A DNA stretch of 64,000 nt from Microbacterium elymi (GTDB taxonomy: Bacteria > Actinomycetota > Actinomycetes > Actinomycetales > Microbacteriaceae): the NCBI RefSeq assembly GCF_021582895.2, contig NZ_CP091139.2:62001-126000 (forward strand), given 5' to 3'. Shown here one piece after another: positions 45,437-54,702 of the stretch; the stretch's first letter is position 1; each line of letters opens with the position of its first letter. A program made the translations under genes and the position numbers. A model generated the notes under the pieces. That model did not search any database. It was given only the letters and a program-made list of their open reading frames with translations, and was not told the DNA's origin.

Positions 45437-47530
45437 TCACCGCCCGAGGATCGTCCGCGCCGTCACCTCGGGGCGCAGGTCCAGCCGTCGCAGCACCTGC
45501 GCGTTGACGGCGACGACGATCGTGGACAGCGACATCAGGATCGCCCCCACCGACATCGGCAGCACGAATCCCACGGGGGCCAGCACGCCGGCCGCGAGAG
45601 GGACCGACAACAGGTTGTACCCGGCCGCCCACCACAGGTTCTGCTTCATCTTGCGGTAGGCGGCCCGGGACAGCTCGATCACGGAGAGCACGGAGCGGGG
45701 GTCGTCGCCGGCGAGGATGACGCCGGCAGACGCGATCGCGACATCGGTGCCGGCGCCGATCGCGAGACCGACGTCCGCCTGCGCCAGGGCCGGGGCATCG
45801 TTCACCCCGTCGCCCACCATCGCGACCTTGTGCCCTTCCTGCTGGAGCTGACGGACCGTGGCGGACTTGTCCTCGGGGCGCACGCCGGCGAAGTAGCGGT
45901 CGATTCCGAGCTCGCGGGCGACCCCCTGTGCGACGGCTTCCGCGTCGCCGGTGATCATCACGACCTGCCGGCCGAGCGCGTGCAGCGCGTCCACCGCGTC
46001 TCGAGACTCCGGACGGACCTCGTCGGCGAGCTTGAGGGCGCCGACGACGCGGTCATCTTCGAGCACGTGGAGGATGATCGCCCCGTCGGCACGCCACTGC
46101 TGGGCGGCGGGGAGCTCCTGTGCGTTCTCCTCGGTCAGCAGGTGCGGTCCGCCCACGCGGATGATGGACCCGTTCACGGAGGCGGTGACGCCCACCGCCG
46201 GCGACGATGAGAAGTCGCGACTCTGCGGAATCGTGAGGTGCTTGGCGGCGGCCGCTCGCACGATGGCCCGTGCGAGCGGATGCTCGCTGTCCGCCTCGGC
46301 GGCCGCGGCGACGGCGAGAACCCGATCCACGTCGTAGCCGTCGACCGCTGACGCTGCGGAGACGACGGGTTCGCCCTTGGTGAGGGTGCCGGTCTTGTCG
46401 AACAGCACGGTGTCCACGGTCCGCATGCTCTCCAGGGCCAGTCGGTCCTTGACCAGGACGCCGCCGCGCGCGGCACGCTCGGTCGCGATGGAGACGACCA
46501 GGGGGATGGCCAGGCCGAGCGCATGCGGGCAGGCGATGACCAGGACGGTGATGGTGCGGACGACCGCGGTGTCGGGAAGCCCGATGACGGTCCACACGAC
46601 AGCCGTGATCGCGGCGGCCCCGAGCGCGAACCAGAACAGCCAGCCCGCTGCGGTGTCCGCGAGGCGCTGCGCGCGCGACGACGAGCTCTGCGCGTCGGTC
46701 ACCAGGCGCTGGATTCCGGCGAGCGCCGTGTCCTGGCCGATCGCCGTGACCTCTACGCGAAGCCCTGAGTCCACCGCGACGGTGCCGGCGGTGACCGTCT
46801 CGCCCGCCGTCCGCGAGACCGTACGGGACTCGCCTGTCACCATCGATTCGTCCATCGAGGCGCGTCCCTCGATGACGCGGCCGTCGGCCGGGATGCTGCC
46901 GCCCGGCCGCACCACGACGGTGTCGCCGACGACCAGGTCGGCGGGGGAGACGGTGACGACCTGCCCATCCTCCAGTCGCTCGGCCTCGTCCGGCAGCAGT
47001 GCAGCCAGTGAATCGAGAGCCGACGTGGTCTGGGCCAGCGAACGCATCTCGATCCAGTGGCCGAGCAGCATGATCACGATCAGGAGCGCCAGCTCCCACC
47101 AGAAGTCCAGTTCGTGATGCAGGAGGCCGATGCTGGCGCCCCACGAGGCGACGAAGGCGACGGTGATCGCGAGGGCGATCAGGAGCATCATTCCCGGACG
47201 ACGCGACCGGAGCTCCGCCGCTCCGCCGGCGAGGAACGGCTGGCCGCCCCACACGTACATCATGGTGCCGAGCACCGGCGAGACCCATGTCAGCCCGGGG
47301 ACCTGGGGGAGGGGGTACCCGAGGATCGTCGAGAACATCCCCGACAGCGCGACCGTCGGGACGGCCAGGACCAGCATGATCCAGAACAGTCGCCGGAATT
47401 GGGCGACGTGGTCACCGTGGCCGGCATGGTCGCCGTGGTCGTCGTGATGATTTCCGTGAGCAGCGTGTTCGAGGTGTGCCGCATCTTCGTGGTCGGTCAT
47501 TGGCTCGTGATGCGCGGAATGGCTGTCCAT
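45437..47530 (-). CDS. copB: Copper-exporting P-type ATPase, CopB type
   Basis: 697 residues, intact. Histidine-rich N terminus (about 20 His in the first 45 residues) in place of CxxC metal domains; transport motif ACPHAL in a membrane helix (CPH class, CopB); MVTGES, phosphorylation site DKTGTLTKGE, SEHPLARA and GDGVNDAPA. Eight membrane helices. Exports copper (possibly silver). ATG 47530 is preceded by AAAGGGATCGAG. A CsoR-like palindrome covers its promoter at 47606-47622, so copper induction is likely; no csoR gene is in the window. Confidence 0.92.
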   Translation of the reverse strand: MDSHSAHHEPMTDHEDAAHLEHAAHGNHHDDHGDHAGHGDHVAQFRRLFWIMLVLAVPTVALSGMFSTILGYPLPQVPGLTWVSPVLGTMMYVWGGQPFLAGGAAELRSRRPGMMLLIALAITVAFVASWGASIGLLHHELDFWWELALLIVIMLLGHWIEMRSLAQTTSALDSLAALLPDEAERLEDGQVVTVSPADLVVGDTVVVRPGGSIPADGRVIEGRASMDESMVTGESRTVSRTAGETVTAGTVAVDSGLRVEVTAIGQDTALAGIQRLVTDAQSSSSRAQRLADTAAGWLFWFALGAAAITAVVWTVIGLPDTAVVRTITVLVIACPHALGLAIPLVVSIATERAARGGVLVKDRLALESMRTVDTVLFDKTGTLTKGEPVVSAASAVDGYDVDRVLAVAAAAEADSEHPLARAIVRAAAAKHLTIPQSRDFSSSPAVGVTASVNGSIIRVGGPHLLTEENAQELPAAQQWRADGAIILHVLEDDRVVGALKLADEVRPESRDAVDALHALGRQVVMITGDAEAVAQGVARELGIDRYFAGVRPEDKSATVRQLQQEGHKVAMVGDGVNDAPALAQADVGLAIGAGTDVAIASAGVILAGDDPRSVLSVIELSRAAYRKMKQNLWWAAGYNLLSVPLAAGVLAPVGFVLPMSVGAILMSLSTIVVAVNAQVLRRLDLRPEVTARTILGR

Positions 47531-47605
47531 GGTCTCGATCCCTTTCGAAGCGTCGACGCGGCGTGCTGCCGTTGCGGCCTGTGGATGTCCACCACTCGCA
47601 ACCAT

Positions 47606-47622
47606 ATACCCCCTAGGGGTAT
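47606..47622 (-). promoter_or_regulatory. CsoR-like operator overlapping the copB promoter
   Basis: ATACCCC-CTA-GGGGTAT, a 7-3-7 inverted repeat with the G/C tracts typical of CsoR/RcnR-family sites. On the minus strand its edge overlaps TATATG (47603-47608), a plausible -10 box 73 bases before the copB start. Confidence 0.75.
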
Positions 47623-47810
47623 TCCACTCGGTGTGCGAAGCGCCTGTCAGACAGGGGGTCGAGGATGCTGTGGCGGGTCGCCGATCTGGGACGTGCCGGC
47701 ATCGTCGTGAGGATAGTGAGTGATCGGGCGGCGCCCGAGCTTGAGCTCCGAGAACTCGTCGGAGGCGGACAGTTCGGGCGATGATTCGCGAGACTCCCGC
47801 CGGGCCTGCG

Positions 47811-48377
47811 TCAGCGCTCTCGGAGGCTCTCAATGAAGAGCGCGGTCCGGCGGTTATAGTCGGGCAGCGACGGCCTACCGAATTGCCGCATCGCGAGCCC
47901 GTTGCCCGCGTCGGCGTAGAAGAGATCCGATGTTGTGAAGTCGTTGCGGAGGGTGTGCGCGTTTTTGGCTCGCTGCAGCAACTTGTCCGTCGCTTCTGTG
48001 GCGGCCGCGGCCAGCAGCGCCAGTTGCTCGGATTGCGGGTAGGCCATGATCAGCGAATCTACTGCCGCTGGTTCGCGGTAGTGCAGGGCGCGGCGGTCGG
48101 CGATATAGGTGGCAACGCTTGCCCAGGGGTCAATTGTCTGGAGGGCGCGGTTGATGATCTTGTGCATTTCGACTCCGACCAACTCGCCGATGACGGCATC
48201 AATGAGACCGGAGCGGCCACCGAAGCGGTGGTAGATGGTGCCCTTGCTTACCCCAGCCGAGGCAGCGATCTGTTCTAGTGGGGTGTCAAGGCCCCTGCCG
48301 TGGAATGCCGAGATGGCCGCGCGTCGAATCTGCTCGACGTTGCGAGCTGCGATCCGCCCGAAGCGGTGCGTCGACAT
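47811..48377 (-). CDS. TetR-family repressor
   Basis: 188 residues. N-terminal helix-turn-helix: IRRAAISAFHGRGLDTPLEQ then SAGVSKGTIYHRFGGRSGLI, the usual TetR recognition helix; the C part is a ligand domain without recognised specificity. Divergent from an SDR gene, with two tandem 16-bp palindromes in the 120-bp gap between them. Codon use is visibly less GC-rich than in the core genes, which suggests transfer. The most likely target is its own promoter and the SDR gene. Confidence 0.88.
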   Translation of the reverse strand: MSTHRFGRIAARNVEQIRRAAISAFHGRGLDTPLEQIAASAGVSKGTIYHRFGGRSGLIDAVIGELVGVEMHKIINRALQTIDPWASVATYIADRRALHYREPAAVDSLIMAYPQSEQLALLAAAATEATDKLLQRAKNAHTLRNDFTTSDLFYADAGNGLAMRQFGRPSLPDYNRRTALFIESLRER

Positions 48378-48425
48378 CGTGGCGAGCCAACGGAGTTGCG
48401 TTCGTCATGCAGCGAGCCTATCAAC

Positions 48426-48441
48426 TTGACCCATGCGTCAA
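48426..48441. promoter_or_regulatory. Operator site 1 between tetR and the SDR gene
   Basis: TTGAC-CCATGC-GTCAA, half-sites identical to those of the second site 17 bp downstream; the TTGACC half also resembles a -35 box. Confidence 0.6.
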
Positions 48442-48442
48442 A

Positions 48443-48458
48443 TTGACGGTAACGTCAA
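48443..48458. promoter_or_regulatory. Operator site 2 between tetR and the SDR gene
   Basis: Perfect palindrome TTGACG-GTAA-CGTCAA. Centre-to-centre distance to site 1 is 17 bp, so two repressor dimers could sit on roughly neighbouring turns. Confidence 0.65.
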
Positions 48459-48497
48459 GTTGCCTGTCCTCACTAGCCCAACGAATTAGGAGAAACC

Positions 48498-49232
48498 GTG
48501 TCACCTTCTCTCGCTATATTCGGCGCCGGACCCGGCCTCGGCCAAGCGGTAGCCCACCGCTACGCCCGTGAAGGCTACGAAATAGTGCTCGTTGGCCGAC
48601 GTCCCGAACCGCTCAAAGACCTCGCAACGAGACTCGCGAATAGCGGCGCGGTCGCGTACCCGGTGGTTGCCGACCTCGCCGACACCGAAAGCGTGCCTCG
48701 AATCGCGGCACAGATCCGCACTGCTGTTGGGCCTCTCGACGCGTTCTACTATGCGTCGCAGCCCGGCGGCCAGAACGCGGGGTTCACAGCGGCCAGCGCT
48801 CTCACCCCCGAGCCAGTGCGGAACTCGATGCCTTTGGCTGTCTACACGCTCATAGCGCTGGTGCAGGAGTTTCTCCCACATATGCTCGAGCAAGGAGAAG
48901 GAGGCATCCTCGCCGCAGTAGGGGCCGCGGCTCTGCAGGGTCGACCCGGGATGAGCGGCCCGGGGCTTGCCCTCGCGGCACAGCGCAACTACCTACAGTC
49001 TTTACAAGCCGAGGTAGCCGACCGCGGCGTCTACGTGGGCCGCCTTTACATTGCCGCCGCGATTGAGAACACGCCGTTCTACCTTCAGCGCGAGGCCGCC
49101 AAGGCTGCGGGCGCGTCGGTGCCCGATTTTCCGAACGTACACCCGGACAAACTCGCCGAGCTGCTCTGGAGCATGCACAGCACGAAAGCCCACAATGAGG
49201 CCAGCTACCCCGCGCAACCCATCGCCCCCTGA
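48498..49232 (+). CDS. Short-chain dehydrogenase/reductase-family protein under the divergent TetR regulator
   Basis: 244 residues. FGAGPGLGQAVAHRYAREGY is a variant TGxxxGxG dinucleotide loop (GAGPGLG) and VLVGRRPEPL follows as the second strand. The catalytic Tyr-x3-Lys is not evident: the usual YxxxK position reads LAAQRNYLQ. So this may bind NAD(P) without the normal SDR chemistry, or belong to an atypical branch. GTG 48498 with TTAGGAGAAACC in front. Lower GC than its surroundings. Confidence 0.8.
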   Translation: MSPSLAIFGAGPGLGQAVAHRYAREGYEIVLVGRRPEPLKDLATRLANSGAVAYPVVADLADTESVPRIAAQIRTAVGPLDAFYYASQPGGQNAGFTAASALTPEPVRNSMPLAVYTLIALVQEFLPHMLEQGEGGILAAVGAAALQGRPGMSGPGLALAAQRNYLQSLQAEVADRGVYVGRLYIAAAIENTPFYLQREAAKAAGASVPDFPNVHPDKLAELLWSMHSTKAHNEASYPAQPIAP

Positions 49233-49277
49233 ACTGGCCGACACCCCACTGGTGAAATCTCGTCCGGAGTCCGGGTG

Positions 49278-49538
49278 CTACCGGTCGTAAACTTCGCGGC
49301 GGTGTGCAGCCCGCACGACGCTGACCGTCAGCTCCACGTCGAACACGTCATAAATCACTCGGTAGTCACCTATGCGGATGCGCCAGGCCGTCTGCTCACC
49401 GACGAGCATTTTCGCTCCGTGCGGCCGAGGGTCATCAGTGAGGCCATCGATCGCATCGAGTACGCGATCGCGCGCTGGGCGGGGGAGCTTCTTCACCTGC
49501 CTGGCCGCGGCCGCAGTGAATTCGACGCTATAGGTCAC
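49278..49538 (-). CDS. RelE/ParE-superfamily toxin
   Basis: 86 residues. YSVEFTAAAARQVKKLPRPA, DDPRPHGAKMLVG, WRIRIGDYRVIYDVFD and VRAAHRREVYDR are the RelE fold strands with the basic residues used in mRNA cleavage on the ribosome. Its start overlaps the antitoxin stop by four bases (ATGA). Confidence 0.9.
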   Translation of the reverse strand: MTYSVEFTAAAARQVKKLPRPARDRVLDAIDGLTDDPRPHGAKMLVGEQTAWRIRIGDYRVIYDVFDVELTVSVVRAAHRREVYDR

Positions 49539-49798
49539 GAAGCGAGGTCGGCACGCAACTCGTCAAGCGTGACCCGGGTGCCATCGTCGGATGTCTTGGC
49601 CTCACGGTAGGCGGCCACGTCCTGTGCCATCTCGAACTCTTCAAGTGCTTCAAGATCGGCCACGCTCACCATCACGGCGGCGAGCTTCCCATTGCGGGTG
49701 ACACCGATGCGCTCGCCCGCGTACATCGTTCGTCCAAGCACATCCGAGAGCTGGCTTCGCAGCTCACGCGTCGAGACCTCGCTCGTCAAAGTGTCCAT
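49535..49798 (-). CDS. Phd/YefM-family antitoxin
   Basis: 87 residues from ATG 49798 (MDTLTSEVSTRELRSQLSDV). STRELRSQLSDVLGRTMYAGERIGVTRNGKLAAVMVS is the family pattern (quoted here as STRELRSQ, GERIGVTRNGKLAAVM); the acidic C tail would wrap the toxin. A TGTACA-centred palindrome lies 18 bases before the start, matching YefM-type autoregulation. Confidence 0.88.
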   Translation of the reverse strand: MDTLTSEVSTRELRSQLSDVLGRTMYAGERIGVTRNGKLAAVMVSVADLEALEEFEMAQDVAAYREAKTSDDGTRVTLDELRADLAS

Positions 49799-49812
49799 GC
49801 AGTAATGGTAGC

Positions 49813-49828
49813 ACTTGTGTACACATGT
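49813..49828 (-). promoter_or_regulatory. Likely autoregulatory operator of the YefM/RelE module
   Basis: Ten-base palindrome TGTGTACACA (49816-49825) within ACTTGTGTACACATGT; it contains the TGTACA core known for YefM binding. The remaining bases to 49994 hold no gene that I can see. Confidence 0.6.
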
Positions 49829-49994
49829 GGGATGCACGCGATGTGTCTCGCAACTCAGGTGTCTCAGCTTCGAGCTGACATAATGGGCATTATCGGCAGT
49901 TCTTCTACCGGCCCACATCGATCAGGTTTACCCACGAATGCGAGACTGATCGAATGCAAAGGATCGGTCGACCGCGGCGGCAACTGACGCTTGT

Positions 49995-50402
49995 TCACTC
50001 CAGGGCAGAGCGGACATCAGTAAGCGCGAAGTCGTCACCCTTGTACAGCAGCGGAGCGTCCAGCTGCATTGCGAGCGCGTACGAGAAGCAGTCACCGAGA
50101 TTGAGACGCGCAGGGTGACGCCCCTTCCCGAACTCGCGCCACGCAGCGAGCGCACCACCGGTGATGCTCGCATCGACCGTGGCCCACTCGACATCCAGGT
50201 CGTCGAAAAGCGCGCTCAGCCGCAGTACGCCGGGCGCGCCCTGCTTGGATTCCACGACCACGCCCAACTCGAACCGGGTCACCTCCGACAACATGAGACC
50301 ACCGGCGTGCGAAGCGAGCGCATCGGCGTAGAGACCGGCATCCTCTTCTCCGAAGACGACCGCGACGATTGCGGACGTGTCCACGGCGATGCGCTCGGTC
50401 AC
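49995..50402 (-). CDS. vapC: VapC-type PIN-domain toxin
   Basis: 135 residues. The four PIN acidic positions are visible: AVDTSAIVAVVFGE, the ELGVVVE helix, and NLGDCFSYALAMQLDAPLLY with KGDDFALTDV. Such proteins cleave tRNA or rRNA. GTG 50402 overlaps the antitoxin TGA (GTGA read on the minus strand). Confidence 0.92.
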   Translation of the reverse strand: MTERIAVDTSAIVAVVFGEEDAGLYADALASHAGGLMLSEVTRFELGVVVESKQGAPGVLRLSALFDDLDVEWATVDASITGGALAAWREFGKGRHPARLNLGDCFSYALAMQLDAPLLYKGDDFALTDVRSALE

Positions 50403-50655
50403 GTCGGCAGCCCGACTCGTCGTAGCCCAGGATCTCGTCGGGTGTGCGGTCATCCAGCATCGGCTCGCGGCGTGCGGCGTCGATGATCGCCTGAATGCGC
50501 TTGCGCCGCTGTGACGCCGAACCCGGCTGACTGCGAACCCGCTGCAACCGCTCCTCGAAGGACTTTCGCGCGGCCTCGGTGATGCTCTCCCCCGTCTCGG
50601 CGACCAACTCGCGGATGAGCCGATCCGCCTCCGGATCCTTGATGCTCAATGCCAT
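50399..50655 (-). CDS. vapB: VapB-type antitoxin (frame break near the end)
   Basis: About 85 residues. MALSIKDPEADRLIRELVAE and ITEAARKSFEERLQRV are typical of the Rv0623-like, ribbon-helix-helix transcription-factor antitoxins. Near 50415 a run of four G (minus strand GTCGGGCTGCC) is one short; corrected, it ends GYDESGLPT with TGA overlapping vapC. GAGGAGG precedes the ATG. Confidence 0.88.
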
Positions 50656-50670
50656 GCGGGCCTCCTCGCA

Positions 50671-50696
50671 TATATAAGACTACCGCATCGTATATA
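50671..50696 (-). promoter_or_regulatory. AT-rich repeat in the vapB promoter
   Basis: Two TATATA blocks (50671-50676 and 50691-50696) 20 bp apart in an otherwise GC-rich stretch; likely -10 region and operator for the module. Weak evidence. Confidence 0.3.
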
Positions 50697-50772
50697 CACT
50701 TCGGGCCTACGGACAGTCAGACAAACCGACAGCCACAGTCACATCGGTGCCTCGAGTCCCATCCCCCACGCT

Positions 50773-53119
50773 TCACCCTCCGATGTACTGCGCCAGGTGC
50801 TGAGCGGTCAGCGTCGAGCCGTCGGCGACGAGGTCGGCGGGCGTTCCCTCGAAGACGATCAGGCCCCCGTCGTGGCCGGCGCCCGGACCGAGGTCGATGA
50901 TCCAATCCGCGTGCGCCATGACCGCCTGATGGTGCTCGATGACGATCACGCTCTTGCCGGCATCCACGAGCCGGTCCAGGCAGCCCGAGCAGGTTCTGGA
51001 CATCGGCCAGATGCAGTCCGGTGGTCGGCTCGTCGAGCACATACACGTCTCCGTCGTCGGCCATCTGGATCGCGAGCTTGACCCGCTGCCGCTCCCCTCC
51101 GGACAGCGTCGACAACGGCTGACCGAGTGTCAGGTATCCGAGTCCGACATCCGCCAGTCGATTCAGGATCGTCGCCACCGCGGGAATTTTCGCCTGTCCG
51201 GTGGTGAAGAACTCCTGCGCCTCGGACACGGCCATGTCGAGCACCTCGGTGATGTCCTTGCCCTCGAGCGTGTAGTCCAGCACCGCGGCCTGGAACCGCT
51301 TGCCGCCGCAGTCCTCACACGGCGTCTCGACGGTGTCCATGAAGCCGAGCTCGGTGACGATCACGCCTGACCCCTTGCACGACGGGCACGCGCCCTCGGA
51401 GTTCGCGCTGAACAGTGCCGGCTTGACCCCGTTCGCCTTGGCGAAGGCCTTGCGGATGGGCTCGAGCATCCCGGTGTACGTCGCCGGGTTGCTGCGCCGC
51501 GAACCCTTGATCGCGCTCTGGTCCACCGACACGACCCCGTCTCGCGGCACCACCGAGCCCTGGATCAGCGAGCTCTTTCCCGACCCGGCGACGCCGGTGA
51601 TCACGGCGAGCACGCCGAGTGGGATGTCGACATCGACGTCCTGCAGGTTGTGCGCGCTCGCCCCCCGGACCGACAGCACCCCGGATCCGGCCCGCACCGA
51701 CTCCTTGAGCCGCGCACGATCGTCCAGATGCCGGCCGGTGATCGTGTCGCTGGCCCGCAGACCGTCGACGGTGCCCTCGAAGCAGATCTCGCCCCCCGCG
51801 GTGCCGGCGCCCGGCCCGAGGTCGACGACGTGGTCGGCGATGGCGATCGTCTCGGGCTTGTGCTCGACGACCAGCACGGTGTTGCCCTTGTCGCGCAGCT
51901 GGAGCAGCAGGGTGTTCATCCGCTGGATGTCGTGCGGGTGCAGGCCGATCGTGGGCTCGTCGAACACATAGGTCACATCGGTCAGCGACGACCCGAGGTG
52001 GCGCAGCAGCTTGATCCGCTGTGCCTCTCCCCCGCTCAGCGTCCCGGACGGGCGGTCCAGGCTCAGATATCCGAGGCCCAGCGTCACGAACGCGTCCAGA
52101 TTCGCGCCCAGCCCGGCCAGCAGCGGGCCGGCCCCCGGCCGGTCCAACGCGCGCACCCACTCGGCCAGATCCGTGACCTGCATCCGACAGGCGTCCGCGA
52201 TGCTCACCCCGTCGATCTTCGACGACCGGGCCCCCTCGGTCAGGCGGGTCCCGTCGCACTCCGGGCAGACCGCGAACGTCGCCGCCCGCTCCACGAACCG
52301 GCGGATATGCGGCTGGAGCGCATCCAGATCCTTCGACAGCATCGATTTCGTGATCTTCGGGATGAGACCCTCATAGGTCATGTTGATGTTCTGGATCTTG
52401 ACCTTGGTGGGCTCGCTGTACAGGAACGCATGCCGCTCCTTCTCGGTGAAGGTCGAGATCGGCCGGTCGGCCGGGTAGAACCCGGACTCGGCGAACCCCC
52501 GCACCATCCAGCCGTCGGCCGTGTATCCCGGCACCAGGATCGCGCCGTCGGCCAGTGACAGCGACTCGTCCACGACCTGACTGAGATCGATGTCCGACAC
52601 CTGCCCGCGCCCCTCGCAGCGCGGGCACATTCCGCCGAGGTAGATCGCGTCGCGGACGATCTTCTTCTCGCCCTTGGCCGAGGTCATGATGCCGCTGGCC
52701 TTCTGCGTGGGGATGTTGAAAGAGAAGGCGGTCGGGCCGCCGATGTACGGCTCCCCCAGCTTCGAGAACAGGATCCGCAGCATCGTGTTGGCATCGGTCA
52801 CGGTGCCTACGGTCGAGCGCGGATTGGCCCCGAGGCGCTCCTGGTCCACCACGATCGCGGTGGTCAGCCCCTCCAGCACATCGACGTCGGGGCGTGCCAG
52901 AGCCGGCATGAAACCCTGCACGAACGCGCTGTACGTCTCGTTGATCATGCGCTGCGATTCTGCGGCGATGGTGCCGAAGACCAGCGAGCTCTTCCCGGAT
53001 CCGGACACGCCCGTGAACGCCGTCAGCCGGCGCTTCGGAATGTCCGCGTCGATGTTCTTGAGGTTGTTCTCCCGTGCACCGCGCACACGGATCAGGTCAT
53101 GTCGGTCTGCGTCACGCAT
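50773..53119 (-). CDS. UvrA-like ABC ATPase, short form (one frame break)
   Basis: About 781 residues against about 950 for UvrA. Two ABC modules: Walker A FTGVSGSGKSSLVF and ITGVAGSGKSSLIQG; signature LSGGEAQRIKLLRHLGSSLT and LSGGERQRVKLAIQM; zinc cysteines CPRCEGRGQ, CPECDGTR, CPSCKGSG/CEDCGG. The insertion that holds the UvrB-binding domain seems shortened, as in UvrA2/DrrC-like proteins linked to drug tolerance. Near 50987 plus-strand CCAGGCAGCCC should be CCAGCAGCCC, giving NLLGLLDRLVDAGKSVIVIE. Probably not the housekeeping UvrA. Confidence 0.87.
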
Positions 53120-53227
53120 GGCGATCAGCCTAGAGGGCGCCCGCGTGTCGGGTGGGCCGCTGCCCCGCGATCGGTCTAACCTGTGAGACGCACAACTTCA
53201 CAGGAATCTCTCAGAAAGGTGAGCCCA

Positions 53228-53791
53228 ATGTCCACCGCAGAATCCTCCGCCGGCAAGACGGCCGTCAACGGCATCCGGACGGCGTTCGGTGTCGGCGGCG
53301 TCATCGCGCTGATCGTCGGAATCCTCATTCTCGTCTGGCCCGGCCACACGGCGGCGGTCATCACCGCGATCATCGCCATCTACGCCATCGCCGGCGGCCT
53401 CGTCTATGCCGGCCTCGGCATCTTCTCCAAGGCGATGGGTGGCTGGTCCCGCATCGGCCACATCATCCTCGGCATCCTGTTCATCATCGCCGGCATCATC
53501 GCATTCGCGAACCTCGGCGCCACCACCGCCTGGCTCGCGGTGTTCCTCGGCATCCTGGTCGGCATCATGTGGATCATCGAGGGCGTCGTCGCGCTGACGG
53601 CACTCGGCGGCTCGAAGTCGAAGGGCTGGTCGCTGTTCTTCGCCATCCTGAGCATCGTCGCCGGTCTCATCGTGCTGTTCTCCCCGCTGTGGAGCGCCGT
53701 GGTGCTGTGGTGGCTGTTCGGGATCTCGCTGGTGGTGCTCGGCATCATCCAGATCGTGCGCGCCTTCACGTTCAGCAGCAAGGACCTGTGA
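53228..53791 (+). CDS. HdeD-family membrane protein
   Basis: 187 residues with six hydrophobic helices and short loops, e.g. IALIVGILILVWPGHTAAVI and FGISLVVLGIIQIVRAF; WPGHTA-type loop and repeated internal pattern fit HdeD (DUF308). In enterobacteria HdeD aids acid resistance at high density; role here unknown. ATG 53228 with AGAAAGGTGAG in front. Intact, followed by a strong hairpin. Confidence 0.87.
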   Translation: MSTAESSAGKTAVNGIRTAFGVGGVIALIVGILILVWPGHTAAVITAIIAIYAIAGGLVYAGLGIFSKAMGGWSRIGHIILGILFIIAGIIAFANLGATTAWLAVFLGILVGIMWIIEGVVALTALGGSKSKGWSLFFAILSIVAGLIVLFSPLWSAVVLWWLFGISLVVLGIIQIVRAFTFSSKDL

Positions 53792-53805
53792 CGCGACAGC
53801 GCAGA

Positions 53806-53847
53806 CGAGAGCGGCCCCGGATGTGAATTCATCCGGGGCCGCTCTCG
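53806..53847. terminator. Bidirectional terminator hairpin
   Basis: Perfect 18-bp stem (53806-53823 with 53830-53847) around the loop TGAATT, between two convergent genes. Confidence 0.8.
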
Positions 53848-53856
53848 TCGATGCAG

Positions 53857-54621
53857 CTACTGCGCGCGGAACGAGCTGACGTCCCCGACCAACCGGATGT
53901 TGTCCTCCGGGATCGGATCGACGGCGGCCTGTGCGACCTCGGCGGCGAACTCGGCCACGTTGTAGAGCTTGCCCGCCTCGTCCCGACGGGACGAGATCGC
54001 CCCGGGTTGGCGCGCTCCAACAGTGTCGCGGTGATCGTGCCCTCGATCATGTCGCCCGAGACGACGACGAACTCGATGCCGCGCTCGGCCAGGGCGGGGA
54101 TCCGCTCGCGCAGCGCATCCTCCCCGCGCGCTTGGACAGCGCGACCGGCTCGTATTCGGGCATCGTCGGGGTGGATCGGATGAAGTGAGCCTGGTGACTG
54201 GTCACGAACACGACCCGTGAGCCGGGCGGCATGAGCGCCGTGGCCGCATCCAGCACGCGTACCTGTGCGTCCCGATTGAGCTTGCAGGGCATAGTCCTCG
54301 GCCATCCCCGACTCCATGCCGCCGGACGCGTTCAGCACCAGCACATCCAGTCCGCCGAAGGCGTCCTTCACCTGGGCGAACATGCCCTCCACCGAGGCCT
54401 GGTCGGTCAGGTCCGCACCGACCACGAGCGCCTGCACGCCGCGCTCGCGCAGCTTGCGCAGCCAGCTTCTCGGCGCGGGGCGCCTTGTTCCGGTAGTTGA
54501 CGACGACGTTCGCGCCGGCCTCAGCCAGGTAGCGCACGGTGTCGGCGCCGATACCGCGGGACGATCCGGTGACGAGCGCGGTCTTGCCGCGCAGCGCGTC
54601 GGCGGGGAGAATCTGGGACAC
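53857..54621 (-). CDS. SDR-family oxidoreductase (four frame breaks)
   Basis: About 254 residues. ALVTGSSRGIGADTVRYLAE is the TGxxxGIG dinucleotide loop, LVLNASGGMESGM the NNAG-like position, VVFVTSHQAHF the Ser region; a Tyr-x3-Lys equivalent is in YEPVALSK. Substrate unknown. Breaks near 54467 and 54290 (plus-strand GCTTGC for GCTGC, giving LAAQLRERGV and DYALQLNRDAQ) and near 54128 and 54003 (G runs short by one). Ends FRAQ. Confidence 0.85.
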
Positions 54622-54702
54622 GTTTCGACCTTACCAACCAGCCGGTATGCCGCCCGCCCCATGCTAGGTTCGGAGCACACTCGGTACGCAGAGGGAGGCG
54701 GA

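Noticed and set aside
47531..47833. Longer CopB with a start upstream of 47530
   Set aside because: The extension crosses the operator and promoter; ATG 47530 has a ribosome site and the His-rich domain begins there.
49830..49994. A small gene between the two toxin-antitoxin modules
   Set aside because: Only short frames without ribosome sites or recognisable motifs.
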